64,000 nucleotides of DNA, from positions 1 to 64,000 of the forward strand of contig CAJXSF010000007.1 in the NCBI GenBank assembly GCA_913061515.1. The letters run 5' to 3'. Both the position numbers and the translations under genes were made by a program. The notes under the pieces are model-generated. The model was not told where the DNA came from and did no database searches. It saw nothing but the letters and a program-made list of their open reading frames with translations. This DNA comes from an uncultured Gammaproteobacteria bacterium (lineage in GTDB: Bacteria > Pseudomonadota > Gammaproteobacteria > Pseudomonadales > Pseudohongiellaceae). Below are positions 10,250 to 19,385 of the stretch, piece after piece. Position 1 is the stretch's first letter, and each line of letters opens with the position of its first letter.

Positions 10250-11559
10250 GCGCTGATGCGGTGAAAATTAAACGTTTAGATACCTCTGCACAGGGCTTCG
10301 AGTCAGAGTTGCAGGCAATGCTTAATCGCACCTTGTTGGGCAACCCTGAGATTAATACCATCGTTAGCGATATTCTAGCGGCGGTGCGCGAACGTGGCGA
10401 CGAAGCGGTTGTCGAGTACACCAATCATTTTGATCGTCGTGCCGCAGACAATATTGATGCGCTGATGGTAACGAGAGAGCAAATGGCCACTAGTCTTGCT
10501 CGCCTGCCTCAGGCACAGGCCGATGCTTTGCGCGGTGCTGCCGATCGAATTCGTGAATACCATGAGCGTCAGAAAACTGGCTCATGGCAATATGAAGATG
10601 CCGACGGTTCGATCTATGGGCAGAAAGTCTCACCCTTGGATCGTGTAGGTATTTATGTTCCTGGAGGAAAAGCCAATTACCCTTCGTCGATGCTGATGAA
10701 CGGCATTCCTGCACAGGTGGCAGGCGTGAAAGAGATTGTGGCGACAGTGCCGACGGCGTGGGACGAGAGTGGAGATTTGATTTTCGCTGCGGCGGCATTA
10801 GCTGGCGTGGACAAGGTCTACACCGTAGGTGGTGCGCAAGCAATTGCAGCATTGGCCTATGGTACACAAAGCATTACAAGGGTTGATAAAATTACTGGCC
10901 CTGGAAATATATTCGTCACTATTGCTAAGAAAATGGTCTTCGGAGATGTCGGGATCGATATGATTGCAGGGCCTTCGGAGCTGACAATCATTGCCGATGG
11001 CAGTACAGATCCTGACTGGATTGCCATGGACTTGTTTTCTCAAGCCGAACATGACGAACAAGCGCAGTCGATCCTCATCAGTGATAATGCGCAATACTTA
11101 GATCAAGTATTGGAGAGCATAGAACGCCTGTTGCCGACGATGGAGCGCCGTGAAATTATCGCTAAATCACTCAACCAGCGCGGTATTGTTATTTTGACTG
11201 AGTCCCTCGAAGAGGCGGCACGAGTGAGCGATATTATCGCACCCGAACACTTGGAGTTATCAGTGCAAGACCCACAAGCCCTTGCCGAGCATATTAGTCA
11301 TGCTGGGGCATTGTTCATGGGAGCTTATAGCGCAGAGGCTTTAGGGGATTATTGTGCAGGACCAAGCCACGTGTTGCCTACCTCGGGTACGGCACGCTTT
11401 TTCTCAGCATTGGGTGTTTACGATTTCCAGAAGCGCACCTCGATCATTCAGTGCTCAGCAAAAGGGGCGAATAAATTGGCTGAGGTGGCAAGTGAGCTTG
11501 CTCGCAATGAATTCCTGCCAGCCCACGCGGCATCTGCCGCTTATCGTCGAAAGCCCTAA
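10246..11559 (+). CDS. hisD: HisD, histidinol dehydrogenase
   Basis: Predicted 437 residues. It carries out the last two oxidations of histidine synthesis, histidinol to histidine, with NAD and zinc. Recognisable signatures are [49 protein letters not shown], and [14 protein letters not shown]; the catalytic Glu/His pair falls in IIAPEHLEL and the zinc-site region in SQAEHDEQA. It overlaps hisG by four bases. hisC, which often follows, is absent; the next gene is convergent and begins its 3' end only three bases away. Confidence 0.96.
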   Translation: MSADAVKIKRLDTSAQGFESELQAMLNRTLLGNPEINTIVSDILAAVRERGDEAVVEYTNHFDRRAADNIDALMVTREQMATSLARLPQAQADALRGAADRIREYHERQKTGSWQYEDADGSIYGQKVSPLDRVGIYVPGGKANYPSSMLMNGIPAQVAGVKEIVATVPTAWDESGDLIFAAAALAGVDKVYTVGGAQAIAALAYGTQSITRVDKITGPGNIFVTIAKKMVFGDVGIDMIAGPSELTIIADGSTDPDWIAMDLFSQAEHDEQAQSILISDNAQYLDQVLESIERLLPTMERREIIAKSLNQRGIVILTESLEEAARVSDIIAPEHLELSVQDPQALAEHISHAGALFMGAYSAEALGDYCAGPSHVLPTSGTARFFSALGVYDFQKRTSIIQCSAKGANKLAEVASELARNEFLPAHAASAAYRRKP

Positions 11560-11562
11560 GGC

Positions 11563-12741
11563 TTAATTGCTAGGAATTTCTGGGATACGGTAGGCCGAGG
11601 TGCCAGTGCCAAGTTGCACTGGTATCACTAGAATTTCTCCCTGCCGATAGATGCTCAAGTCCACCATTTGTCCTGGCGCTTTGCGATTGATTTGATCGAT
11701 AGCGCCAATAACATCGGTAATGACTATGCCGTCGATGGCAGTCATTACGTCACCCGCACGGATGCCGGCTTGTTCAGCTGGGCTATCGTCATTGACCTGC
11801 TCGATGAGCAGCCCTGACACATCGGGGCTGCCAAAGAAATTAACGCTGCTCTCCTTCGTTAGCATTTCACCGGTAATAACCCCGAGATACCCTGGTGTGA
11901 CCTCACCAAAGGCGAGAAGCTGATCGACAACGCCCATCGCTTTGTTGATTGGCACAGCGAAGCCAATCCCGTCAGACCCGCCCGATTGTGAGTAGATAAA
12001 GGAGTTGATGCCTATCAACTCGCCGCGTGTGTTGACTAACGCGCCGCCAGAATTGCCATAGTTGATAGCCGCATCGGTTTGAATATAGTCGACAATAGGA
12101 AGCCCATCTTGAGGTATGCCTAAGGCGCTAACAATGCCGCGTGAAACAGATTTTTGACTAATTAACTCTTGGCTTGGAAAGCCAATGGCAAGGACTGTAT
12201 CGCCGACGCGCACGGCATTTGATGAACCAATCGGAATAGCGCGAGGCAATTGCTCTGCATCAATCTTGAGCAATGCGAGGTCGGTGCTTGAATCCGAACC
12301 AATAAGCTGGGCCGGTGTAATTATGGTTTTTGAGGTGTTATCGCCGAAGCGGACTTCAATGTCTTGTGCACCTTCGATGACGTGCAGAGATGTCAGCACG
12401 TGTCCCTCATTGCTAACAATCACGCCTGAGCCCAGACTGCTGTAGGAGCGCTCTGCGGGAATGTTTTGCAATAGGTTGCGAAACATTGGTGGTATTTCTT
12501 CCTCTGGAGGCAGCTGAATCTGTTGGCGGATAGTCGAGTGAATACTAATGACAGAGGGGGCCGCTCGGTCGACAGCATCAGCCAAGGAGAATGGCAGCTC
12601 TTCCACTTGGGTGACAGTGTTAGTCGGAGCTTGCAATAGTACATCGCCCAACTTACTGATCTGTTGGTATTGTACTAAGATGATCGCGAACAAAATGCCG
12701 GCAACAGTAGGCCAGCCAATAAACTCTAGAAGCTTTTTCAT
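11563..12741 (-). CDS. algW: AlgW/DegS-type periplasmic serine protease
   Basis: Predicted 392 residues: an N-terminal membrane anchor (about residues 4-25), a trypsin-like domain and one PDZ domain (about 280-380). The triad is visible as His120 (TSLHVIEG), Asp154 (SSTDLALLKI) and Ser231 (NYGNSGGAL). Site-1 proteases of this kind sense misfolded outer-membrane proteins and cut the anti-sigma factor RseA/MucA, releasing the envelope-stress sigma factor. A single PDZ and a membrane anchor fit AlgW/DegS rather than DegP. I prefer ATG 12741 (MKKLLEFIGWP, as in AlgW) to ATG 12768. Confidence 0.92.
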   Translation of the reverse strand: MKKLLEFIGWPTVAGILFAIILVQYQQISKLGDVLLQAPTNTVTQVEELPFSLADAVDRAAPSVISIHSTIRQQIQLPPEEEIPPMFRNLLQNIPAERSYSSLGSGVIVSNEGHVLTSLHVIEGAQDIEVRFGDNTSKTIITPAQLIGSDSSTDLALLKIDAEQLPRAIPIGSSNAVRVGDTVLAIGFPSQELISQKSVSRGIVSALGIPQDGLPIVDYIQTDAAINYGNSGGALVNTRGELIGINSFIYSQSGGSDGIGFAVPINKAMGVVDQLLAFGEVTPGYLGVITGEMLTKESSVNFFGSPDVSGLLIEQVNDDSPAEQAGIRAGDVMTAIDGIVITDVIGAIDQINRKAPGQMVDLSIYRQGEILVIPVQLGTGTSAYRIPEIPSN

Positions 12742-12874
12742 GAATTCTCGCAAGGACTCAAGCGTCATTGCATGAGTCTGATACCATACGCGTCAAAATC
12801 AAACGCATACTATTGGCGCCGCACGATGACGTCCATTATGCGAGTAATTCCTTGCTATGTGAAGGTGAATTCGA

Positions 12875-13636
12875 ATGTCTACAAGCCGTGATGAAATTCT
12901 AAGTGCATTAAAAACGCTATTACGCCCCGAACAATTCCGCGATTACTGCCCAAATGGCCTGCAAGTTGAGGGTAAAGAGGAGGTAAAGCGTGTCATCACT
13001 GGGGTGACGGCGTGCCAGGCCTTAATTGATAGGGCGATTGAGGAGAAAGCAGACTTGCTCTTGGTGCATCATGGCTATTTTTGGAAAGGCGAGAATGAGT
13101 GCATAACGGGGATCAAGAGAAAGCGTGTAGAAGCTTTGTTGGCCAACGATATTTCCTTATTAGCCTATCATTTGCCGCTCGATGTGCACCCAGAGTTCGG
13201 CAATAACGCCGCGCTTGGAAAGCTATTGGGTTTCACTGTGACTGGTGATCTGGGCAAACAAAACAATAATAGCATCGGCTTGACGGGGGAGTTGGAGCAA
13301 GCGCTCTCGGGTGCGCAATTGAGCGAGTTGTTAGCTCAGCGCCTGGGCAGAGTGCCGCTGCATATCGAAGGAAGTTCCAAGCCTATAAAGACGGTGGCTT
13401 GGTGTACGGGGGCCGCGCAGAATTTTATAGAGCTGGCACAGCAAGCAGGTGTCGATGCCTACATTACAGGAGAAGCTTCAGAGCAAACTGTGCATTTTGC
13501 GCGTGAAACGGGAATGCATTTTTTCGCAGCAGGGCATCATGCCACTGAACGTTACGGCGTGCAGGCGGTAGCAGAATATTTGGCGACTAAGTTGGATTTT
13601 GAGCATCAGTTTATTGATATTGATAATCCTGTCTAG
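12875..13636 (+). CDS. NIF3/YbgI-family dinuclear metal-binding protein
   Basis: Predicted 253 residues, matching E. coli YbgI (247). Family histidines and acids for two metal ions are present: LLVHHGYFW near residue 70, AYHLPLDVHPEFGNN near residue 105, and GHHATERYGV near the C-terminus. The biochemical role of the family is uncertain; annotations as GTP cyclohydrolase type 2 homologue or Nif3-like protein are by similarity. It is a single gene between the divergent algW and the convergent cysNC. One of the two foldback elements starts 22 bases after its stop codon. Confidence 0.9.
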   Translation: MSTSRDEILSALKTLLRPEQFRDYCPNGLQVEGKEEVKRVITGVTACQALIDRAIEEKADLLLVHHGYFWKGENECITGIKRKRVEALLANDISLLAYHLPLDVHPEFGNNAALGKLLGFTVTGDLGKQNNNSIGLTGELEQALSGAQLSELLAQRLGRVPLHIEGSSKPIKTVAWCTGAAQNFIELAQQAGVDAYITGEASEQTVHFARETGMHFFAAGHHATERYGVQAVAEYLATKLDFEHQFIDIDNPV

Positions 13637-13658
13637 CTTTGTTTGTGGCTTCGATTTC

Positions 13659-13770
13659 GTGCTGTCGCTGGCTTCTTGGGGTGAGAAGACGCCGTGCATA
13701 CGTCCATGTAGGCTCTACGGCGGCATCCATGCCGCCGAAGCTTCTCACCCCAAGAAGCCAACGACAGCAC
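13659..13770 (-). repeat. Foldback element copy 1: 30-bp arms around a conserved 52-nt core
   Basis: Left arm 13659-13688 (begins GTGCTGTCG, ends GTGAGAAG) is complementary to right arm 13741-13770 at 29 of 30 positions. The 52-nt core (13689-13740) contains a perfect 9-bp hairpin, CGGCGGCATCCATGCCGCCG at 13718-13737, and a small GTAG/CTAC hairpin beside it. Read on the minus strand, the core matches the core of copy 2 at 49 of 52 positions. The arms of the two copies do not match each other. The strand given is the one on which the core begins CTTCGGCGG. An AAGCTT sequence marks the arm-core junction. Confidence 0.93.
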
Positions 13771-13873
13771 TGTATTGGTGGGCTTTTCGAGAGGTAAGGA
13801 TTATTGGAAACCGGCAATAGTTGTAAGCGCTAACGTTGTATATTCAGCGATCTCTGCGGTTGGCAGTAATAGA

Positions 13874-13985
13874 GTGTTGGTGCGCCAGTTTACGGGCAGG
13901 AAGCTTCGGCGGCATGGATGCCGCCGTAGAGCCTACACGGATGTATTCACGGCGTCTTCCAGCTCGTAAACTGGCGCACCGACAC
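13874..13985 (+). repeat. Foldback element copy 2: 30-bp arms around a conserved 52-nt core
   Basis: Left arm 13874-13903 (begins GTGTTGGTGC, ends GCAGGAAG) is complementary to right arm 13956-13985 at 27 of 30 positions; two of the three mismatches are G-T pairs on the plus strand. The core 13904-13955 matches copy 1 in inverted orientation, with differences only at 13938, 13942 and 13947. The arm sequence is unrelated to that of copy 1 except for GTG at the outer and GAAG at the inner end. It ends 13 bases from the cysNC stop codon. Confidence 0.92.
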
Positions 13986-13998
13986 GGGATCAACGCAC

Positions 13999-15906
13999 TT
14001 ATATAATTTTACGAGACTTCATCAAACGAATAACCTCAGAGAGACACTTTTCGATCGACAAGGCTTCTGTGTCTAACACAAGGTCAGCATTCTCCGGTTC
14101 GTCATAGGGGAATGACACGCCAGGCAAATCTGCTGAGCCAGAGAGCTCTGCGGCCGCATAGAGACCGCTAGGGTCGCGGCGTCGGCACGCTTCCAAGGAT
14201 GGGTTCAGATACACCATTAAGCAATGTTCTTTGCCGATCACAGCACGTGCATGGTCGCGGGAGTCTTTGTTTGGCGCGACAAACGAGGCGCAACAAATTA
14301 AACCTGACTCGTTGAGCAACTTCGCCACATTTGCGCTACGGCGTAAATTCTCCGCGCGGCCTTCTTGATCGTGAGGCAGATCTTTACTGATTCCCAAACG
14401 CATTGTCTTGCCATCGAGCACGGTACTGATTCGACCCATGTCGAATAGACGGCGTTCTAAGCCATGCGCAAGGGTTGTTTTGCCCGAGCCAGATAAACCA
14501 ATAAACATCACAGTCACTGGGTCCTGACCATAGCGCGCCGCACGTTCGTCTTTAGTGACATGCGCTTTTACATCGCTACTTTCGCTGCGCACTGTCGAGC
14601 TTCCCGCATCGACATTAACCATACCTGCGGCGATTGTCACATTGCTCATTCTGTCGATGACTATGAAGGCGCCAGTAGCACGGTTCGTTGTATAACTATC
14701 AACACAAACTACTTGGTCGATGCTGATCTCACATTCACCAATTTCATTCAATTCAAGGGTAGGTGCTGGTGAGGTCTCTAATGTGTTGACGTCTGTACGG
14801 TGTCGCAATGTCGTGACTTTGCCGCTGACAGTTTTGGTGCCGAACTTAAAATCATATAGCTTGCCAGGGAGCATAGCGTCTTCTGTCATCCACACTAAGG
14901 TGGCGGCAAAATTATCAGTGACAACTGGGTAGTTGTCTGCGTGCACAATCATATCGCCACGACTGATGTCGATCTCGTCTTCCATTGTTAATGTCACAGC
15001 CATCTCTGTATGAGCTAGCTCTAACTCTTCGTCATAAGTGACAATGGATTTAATGCGGCTGCGTTTTTGTGAAGGCAGAACAACGACCTCATCTCCTTTG
15101 CGCACGGTGCCTGAGGCGAGAGTGCCGCAGAACCCACGGAAATTAAGATTGGGGCGATTCACATACTGAACAGGAAAGCGCAAGTCTTGCATATTGCGGT
15201 TCTTAGCAATCTCTACGGTTTCGAACAAAGACATCAGCGTTTGGCCTTTGTACCAAGGCATGCTTTCGCTAGGGTTGACGACGTTGTCACCGTTAAGCGC
15301 CGACATTGGAATGAAATGGAACTCGGCATCGGCTAGGCGTTCACTGAAACGAATATAGTCCGCCTTGATGTCCTCGTACACTTTTTCATCGAAGTCGACT
15401 AAGTCCATTTTATTAATGGCCACGACAATATGTTTGATACCTAGCAAAGAGGTGATGAAGCTGTGGCGGCGAGTTTGAACTTGCACGCCATGTCGTGCGT
15501 CGATCAGGATCACTGCGAGATCGCAAGTCGAAGCGCCAGTGGCCATATTGCGAGTGTATTGTTCGTGGCCTGGCGTGTCCGCGATAATAAACTTGCGTCG
15601 CGCTGTTGAAAAATATCGGTAAGCCACGTCGATGGTGATGCCTTGTTCGCGCTCGGCTTGTAGACCGTCCACAAGAAGTGCAAGGTCGACTGCGCCGCCT
15701 GTGGTTCCAGATTTCACACTATCGGCTTTAATGGCACTGAGTTGATCTTCGTAGATCATTTTGGAGTCATGGAGCAGACGCCCAATCAGTGTGCTTTTGC
15801 CATCGTCTACGCTGCCGCAAGTAAGAAGACGCAAAAGTTCTTTGCGCTCATGTTGCGCCAAGTAGGCGTTGATGTCGGTGCTAATGAGTTCTGATTGATG
15901 TGACAT
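13999..15906 (-). CDS. cysNC: CysNC, sulfate adenylyltransferase large subunit fused to APS kinase
   Basis: Predicted 635 residues. The N-terminal two thirds is the EF-Tu-like GTPase CysN (P-loop GSVDDGKST, switch motif [11 protein letters not shown], base-specificity motif NKMDLVD), which couples GTP hydrolysis to APS formation by CysD. The C-terminal third is APS kinase CysC, with P-loop GLSGSGKTT (Lys near 476), [14 protein letters not shown] and [12 protein letters not shown], which makes PAPS. CysNC fusions are common in Pseudomonas and relatives. It follows cysD after 61 bases on the same strand. I see no frameshift across the junction. Confidence 0.96.
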   Translation of the reverse strand: MSHQSELISTDINAYLAQHERKELLRLLTCGSVDDGKSTLIGRLLHDSKMIYEDQLSAIKADSVKSGTTGGAVDLALLVDGLQAEREQGITIDVAYRYFSTARRKFIIADTPGHEQYTRNMATGASTCDLAVILIDARHGVQVQTRRHSFITSLLGIKHIVVAINKMDLVDFDEKVYEDIKADYIRFSERLADAEFHFIPMSALNGDNVVNPSESMPWYKGQTLMSLFETVEIAKNRNMQDLRFPVQYVNRPNLNFRGFCGTLASGTVRKGDEVVVLPSQKRSRIKSIVTYDEELELAHTEMAVTLTMEDEIDISRGDMIVHADNYPVVTDNFAATLVWMTEDAMLPGKLYDFKFGTKTVSGKVTTLRHRTDVNTLETSPAPTLELNEIGECEISIDQVVCVDSYTTNRATGAFIVIDRMSNVTIAAGMVNVDAGSSTVRSESSDVKAHVTKDERAARYGQDPVTVMFIGLSGSGKTTLAHGLERRLFDMGRISTVLDGKTMRLGISKDLPHDQEGRAENLRRSANVAKLLNESGLICCASFVAPNKDSRDHARAVIGKEHCLMVYLNPSLEACRRRDPSGLYAAAELSGSADLPGVSFPYDEPENADLVLDTEALSIEKCLSEVIRLMKSRKII

Positions 15907-15967
15907 AGTGATAAAGCCTGATCTGAATACTGGTCGTGAATCTAAAGGGTTACTTGGTTAAAAATAG

Positions 15968-16876
15968 TTAGAAGTAACCTTTACGCTTTTTGTCTTCCAT
16001 TGAGCCGGCCTTGTCGCTGTCAATCAAGCGGCCTTGACGCTCAGAGGTGGTTGCCAACAGCATTTCTTGGATGATCTCTGGCAAAGTGGTGGCTTCTGAA
16101 TCGACAGCCCCTGTAAGCGGGTAGCACCCAAGGGTTCGAAAGCGGACCATCTTGGTCTCAATTTTCTGTTCTGCTGTGATGGGCATGCGCTCATCGTCGA
16201 CCATTATGTCAACACCATCGATATTGACGACAGGGCGCGGTTTGGCGAAATACAAGGGCACGATATCGATATTGTTTAGATAGATGTACTGCCAAATGTC
16301 TAGCTCAGTCCAATTCGAAAGCGGGAAGACCCGGATACTCTCGCCCTTGTTCACTTTGCCATTGTAGATATTCCATAGCTCTGGGCGTTGATTCTTAGGG
16401 TCCCAGCCATGATTCTTATCACGGAAGGAGAAAACGCGCTCTTTAGCGCGTGATTTTTCTTCGTCGCGGCGTGCACCACCAAAAGCGGCATCGAATTTGT
16501 ATTTATTCAAGGCTTGACGTAACGCTTGTGTTTTCATGATGTCGGTGTGCTTTTCGCTGCCATGCGTAAAAGGTCCCACCCCTTCGTCGACGCCCTCTTG
16601 GTTGATATGGACGATGAGATCAAGGCCGAGCTTTTCTGCTGTGCGGTCTCTAAATTCAATCATCTCCTTAAACTTCCACGTAGTGTCAACGTGCAGTAGT
16701 GGAAACGGGGGTTTGCCCGGATAGAAAGCTTTCATAGCCAAATGCAACATGACCGCTGAGTCTTTGCCGACTGAGTACAGCATGACAGGATTGTCAAATT
16801 CTGCTGCCACTTCACGGATGATATGAATGCTCTCGGCTTCGAGTTGTTTGAGATGGGTCAGATTGTAGTCAGTCAT
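15968..16876 (-). CDS. cysD: CysD, sulfate adenylyltransferase small subunit
   Basis: Predicted 302 residues. This ATP pyrophosphatase-fold enzyme adenylates sulfate to APS with the GTPase CysN. The PP-loop [13 protein letters not shown] is near residue 36, and [16 protein letters not shown] and the C-terminal segment ending KRKGYF are family hallmarks. It is the first gene of a cysD-cysNC pair, so assimilatory sulfate activation is complete within this locus. Confidence 0.97.
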   Translation of the reverse strand: MTDYNLTHLKQLEAESIHIIREVAAEFDNPVMLYSVGKDSAVMLHLAMKAFYPGKPPFPLLHVDTTWKFKEMIEFRDRTAEKLGLDLIVHINQEGVDEGVGPFTHGSEKHTDIMKTQALRQALNKYKFDAAFGGARRDEEKSRAKERVFSFRDKNHGWDPKNQRPELWNIYNGKVNKGESIRVFPLSNWTELDIWQYIYLNNIDIVPLYFAKPRPVVNIDGVDIMVDDERMPITAEQKIETKMVRFRTLGCYPLTGAVDSEATTLPEIIQEMLLATTSERQGRLIDSDKAGSMEDKKRKGYF

Positions 16877-16994
16877 ACGTTATAAATTCGCTCAGCTGGA
16901 TTGCTTGGGGGCGCACCCCTTGTAAGTGAAGTACGCAATATGGGGACAAATCGCTAGGAGTCAATGCAGAAAACAGGTCTTCCGCTGTAGAGCG

Positions 16995-17432
16995 CTATTC
17001 TTGCTCTTTCACTTTCTCTAGCCCGAAATCCTCGGCTAGTGCTCCTGCCTGATTAGGGTTTTGCCGTGGGGCATAGTCCTTAGGAGCCTGCAGGTCTTCG
17101 TCTTCGTCATCGTGCGCTACAGCGCCAAATACATTTTCGTTATTGGCCGGTAGAAGTTTGCTAGCCACGTCGGTGCTACAAAGGTCTTGCGCTCCGCTAG
17201 CAAGGTGTTGATAAACATCTTTGTAGCTGTCAGTCATTTGTTGCACGAGTTCTGCGGTCGTGCTGAAGTGTTCACTTACCTCGTCGCGATAATGCGCGTG
17301 GTTGCGTTGCAGATCTTGCAATTTTTGCTCAAGCTCAGTGACTTTGTTGGGGGTGGTATTAACGCGGCCCAATAAAAAGTAGCCAATCGCGATGCCAACT
17401 AAAAGACAGCCAATTCCGGTCAACCATAACAT
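16995..17432 (-). CDS. zapG: ZapG/YhcB-type DUF1043 inner-membrane protein
   Basis: Predicted 145 residues. One N-terminal membrane segment (LTGIGCLLVGIAIGYFLLG) is followed by a coiled coil (about residues 30-70, VTELEQKLQDLQRNHAHYRDE in part) with the DUF1043 sequence YKDVYQHLASGAQDLC, and a low-complexity acidic tail. In E. coli YhcB links cell division, envelope growth and phospholipid balance. I chose ATG 17432 to place the membrane segment at the N-terminus as in the family; the frame stays open to 17489. Divergent from zapE, as in related genomes. Confidence 0.85.
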   Translation of the reverse strand: MLWLTGIGCLLVGIAIGYFLLGRVNTTPNKVTELEQKLQDLQRNHAHYRDEVSEHFSTTAELVQQMTDSYKDVYQHLASGAQDLCSTDVASKLLPANNENVFGAVAHDDEDEDLQAPKDYAPRQNPNQAGALAEDFGLEKVKEQE

Positions 17433-17671
17433 CTTTAAACAATGCCTCTTGTTTGCGAGCCGGCCTTCAGCAGCGGCTCTAAAATTCAATTGCGCAAGTA
17501 TAGCCTGAAATGGCGCGCTGAGCGCGATGAAATTCCGAGACTTTCAAAGAATTGGGCTGAAAAAGTGCTTCCGAGTGAACGTGCAACTTACTGGCAGTTG
17601 TTGCTTGATTTGCCGTAGAATGCCCAACCTTGTGCAGTATATCCAAGCGAACTACCAAGTCGAAGTCTTTA

Positions 17672-18805
17672 ATGCCAGCTATTCTAGCAAATTGTCTGAC
17701 CCCAACTCAGCGTTACCAGCGCGATCTAGCGAACGGTGTTCTGCAGGAAGATGCGGCGCAGGCGCAAGCGATCGCGCAGTTTCAACGGCTGTATGATGAC
17801 TTGCAAGCAGTGACAAAGGAATCCCCTGGTGTGCTTGGCAAGCTCTGGGGGCAGTTGTCAGGCCAGCGCGTTGCAAAGGCAGCGCCTGTAAAAGGGCTTT
17901 ACATCTATGGTGGAGTAGGGCGTGGCAAGACTTACTTGATGGATGTGTTTTTTGAGAGTTTGCCGTTTGAGCGCAAGATGCGCACACACTTTCATCGCTT
18001 TATGCAGCGAGTGCACCATGAGTTGGGGCAGCTCAAACAGCAGAAGAACCCCCTAGAACAAGTCGCGCAAAAGATAGCCAAAGAGGCTCGCATCATTTGT
18101 TTTGATGAGTTCTTTGTTTCCGATATCGGTGATGCCATGATTCTTGGCGGGCTTCTAACACATCTATTGGAAGAGGGGGTAAGCTTTGTGACCACCTCTA
18201 ATATTATTCCCGACAAGCTGTATGAGAATGGATTGCAGCGCGAACGTTTTTTGCCCGCCATTGCGCTACTTAAGCAGCATACGATAATCCTTGAGCTCGA
18301 TGGAGGAGTGGACTACCGACTGCGAGCCCTGCAGCAGGCCAGTATCTACTACAGTCCTTTAGGGGAGGCAGCCGATGCGCAATTGCTTGCTTGCTTTGAG
18401 CGGCTCGCAGATCATGGCGTTGTAGAGAAGGGTGTCGAGATCGAGGTTCTAGGGCGCAGAATTCCCGCGCGGATGTGCGCGCAAGATATTATATGGTTTG
18501 ATTGCTCAGCGTTATGTGACGGGCCGCGCAGCGCTTACGACTATATAGAGCTGGCCAAGCTGTTTCAGGCGCTAGTGCTTAGCAATGTGCCTAGTTTCGA
18601 TGGCAGTAATGACGATCTGGCTAGACGCTTTGTAAGTTTGGTCGACGAGCTGTATGATCGACACGTTAAGTTAATCATCTCCGCACAAGTGCCTTTACTT
18701 TCACTTTATACCGGTAAGGACTTGGCCTTTATATTCGAGCGTACGTCTAGTCGACTGTTAGAGATGCAGTCAGAAGAGTACCTCGGACGCGAACATAGGC
18801 CATAA
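17672..18805 (+). CDS. zapE: ZapE, AFG1-like cell division ATPase
   Basis: Predicted 377 residues. The P-loop is GLYIYGGVGRGKTYLMD and the Walker B is RIICFDEFFVSDIGDAMILG, both diagnostic for the AFG1/ZapE family. In E. coli ZapE acts on Z-ring dynamics late in division. The start at ATG 17672 (MPAILANCLTPTQRY) fits the family N-terminus; GAAG lies about six bases upstream. It sits just before the rplM-rpsI ribosomal operon. Confidence 0.93.
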   Translation: MPAILANCLTPTQRYQRDLANGVLQEDAAQAQAIAQFQRLYDDLQAVTKESPGVLGKLWGQLSGQRVAKAAPVKGLYIYGGVGRGKTYLMDVFFESLPFERKMRTHFHRFMQRVHHELGQLKQQKNPLEQVAQKIAKEARIICFDEFFVSDIGDAMILGGLLTHLLEEGVSFVTTSNIIPDKLYENGLQRERFLPAIALLKQHTIILELDGGVDYRLRALQQASIYYSPLGEAADAQLLACFERLADHGVVEKGVEIEVLGRRIPARMCAQDIIWFDCSALCDGPRSAYDYIELAKLFQALVLSNVPSFDGSNDDLARRFVSLVDELYDRHVKLIISAQVPLLSLYTGKDLAFIFERTSSRLLEMQSEEYLGREHRP

Positions 18806-18871
18806 ACTTGCCCACGGTTTGGGTGAATGCATTGTCAATTTCGGCTTTTTGCCTTTTTTATCGCACAGTGC

Positions 18872-18900
18872 TTGAATATTTAAAGTTGCTTCGGTAGTAT
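18872..18900 (+). promoter_or_regulatory. Predicted sigma-70 promoter for rplM-rpsI
   Basis: TTGAAT (18872-18877) and TAGTAT (18895-18900) are separated by exactly 17 bases, about 38 bases upstream of the rplM start. Both hexamers match consensus at four or more positions. Assigned by eye only. Confidence 0.55.
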
Positions 18901-18938
18901 TCGCGCTCCTTGAAGAAATGCTCCTTTGGTGAAAGTTA

Positions 18939-19367
18939 ATGAAGACCTTTATTGCGAAACCGCAGAATGTTGAACACAACTGGTTGGTCCTAGATGCAGA
19001 GGGCCAGACACTGGGTCGCATGGCTGCCGAAATTGCCACCCGTTTACGCGGTAAGCACAAGCCTGAGTACACTCCTCACGTTGATACTGGCGACTATATT
19101 GTTGTCATCAATGCAGAGAAAGTGGCTGTTACGGGTAAAAAAATGACAGATAAGATTTATTACTCTCACTCTGCATTCCCTGGCGGCTTGAAAGAAATAG
19201 CTTTCGGCAAATTGGTCGACAGAGCACCAGAGCGCGTTATTAAGCTAGCTGTAAAAGGCATGTTGCCACGCACTCCACTGGGTCGTGCCATGTTCAAGAA
19301 GCTAAAAGTATACGCGGGTACAGAGCACCCACACACAGCACAACAACCGCAAGCGCTGACACTGTAA
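18939..19367 (+). CDS. rplM: 50S ribosomal protein L13
   Basis: Predicted 142 residues, the same as E. coli L13. The family patterns [39 protein letters not shown] and [19 protein letters not shown] are intact. L13 is an early-assembly 23S rRNA-binding protein. It is followed by rpsI 18 bases later, the universal pair. In E. coli L13 represses its own mRNA leader; I did not identify a leader structure here. Confidence 0.98.
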   Translation: MKTFIAKPQNVEHNWLVLDAEGQTLGRMAAEIATRLRGKHKPEYTPHVDTGDYIVVINAEKVAVTGKKMTDKIYYSHSAFPGGLKEIAFGKLVDRAPERVIKLAVKGMLPRTPLGRAMFKKLKVYAGTEHPHTAQQPQALTL

Positions 19368-19385
19368 AGAGGTTTATAACAAACG

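Larger units (their letters stand above)
13637..13998. other. Gene-free stretch between two convergent genes, holding two foldback elements
   Basis: This 362-base gap separates the 3' ends of the NIF3-family gene (plus) and cysNC (minus). It contains two 112-bp foldback elements at 13659-13770 and 13874-13985, separated by 103 bases in which I see nothing recognisable. Short ORFs here are merely open frames through the repeats. No conventional terminator with a T-run was found, so the foldbacks may serve that role for both genes (inference). Confidence 0.8.

Noticed and set aside
13599-13969. Short open frames across the region between the NIF3 gene and cysNC
   Set aside because: They only cross the inverted repeats, on both strands, with no ribosome sites or recognisable protein.
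13659-13985. Foldback pair as CRISPR repeats or integron attC sites
   Set aside because: Only two copies in opposite orientation, with no regular spacers; the arm ends lack the attC core sites (GTTRRRY and its partner), and no cas or integrase gene is near.
14370-14420. APS kinase part of cysNC as a degenerate enzyme because DGDNVR reads DGKTMR
   Set aside because: This variant is, as I recall, normal for the Pseudomonas-type CysNC fusions; the P-loop and the NLRRS motif are intact.
18841-18865. Terminator after zapE
   Set aside because: GGC-TTTTT-GCC plus T-run has only a three-base stem.
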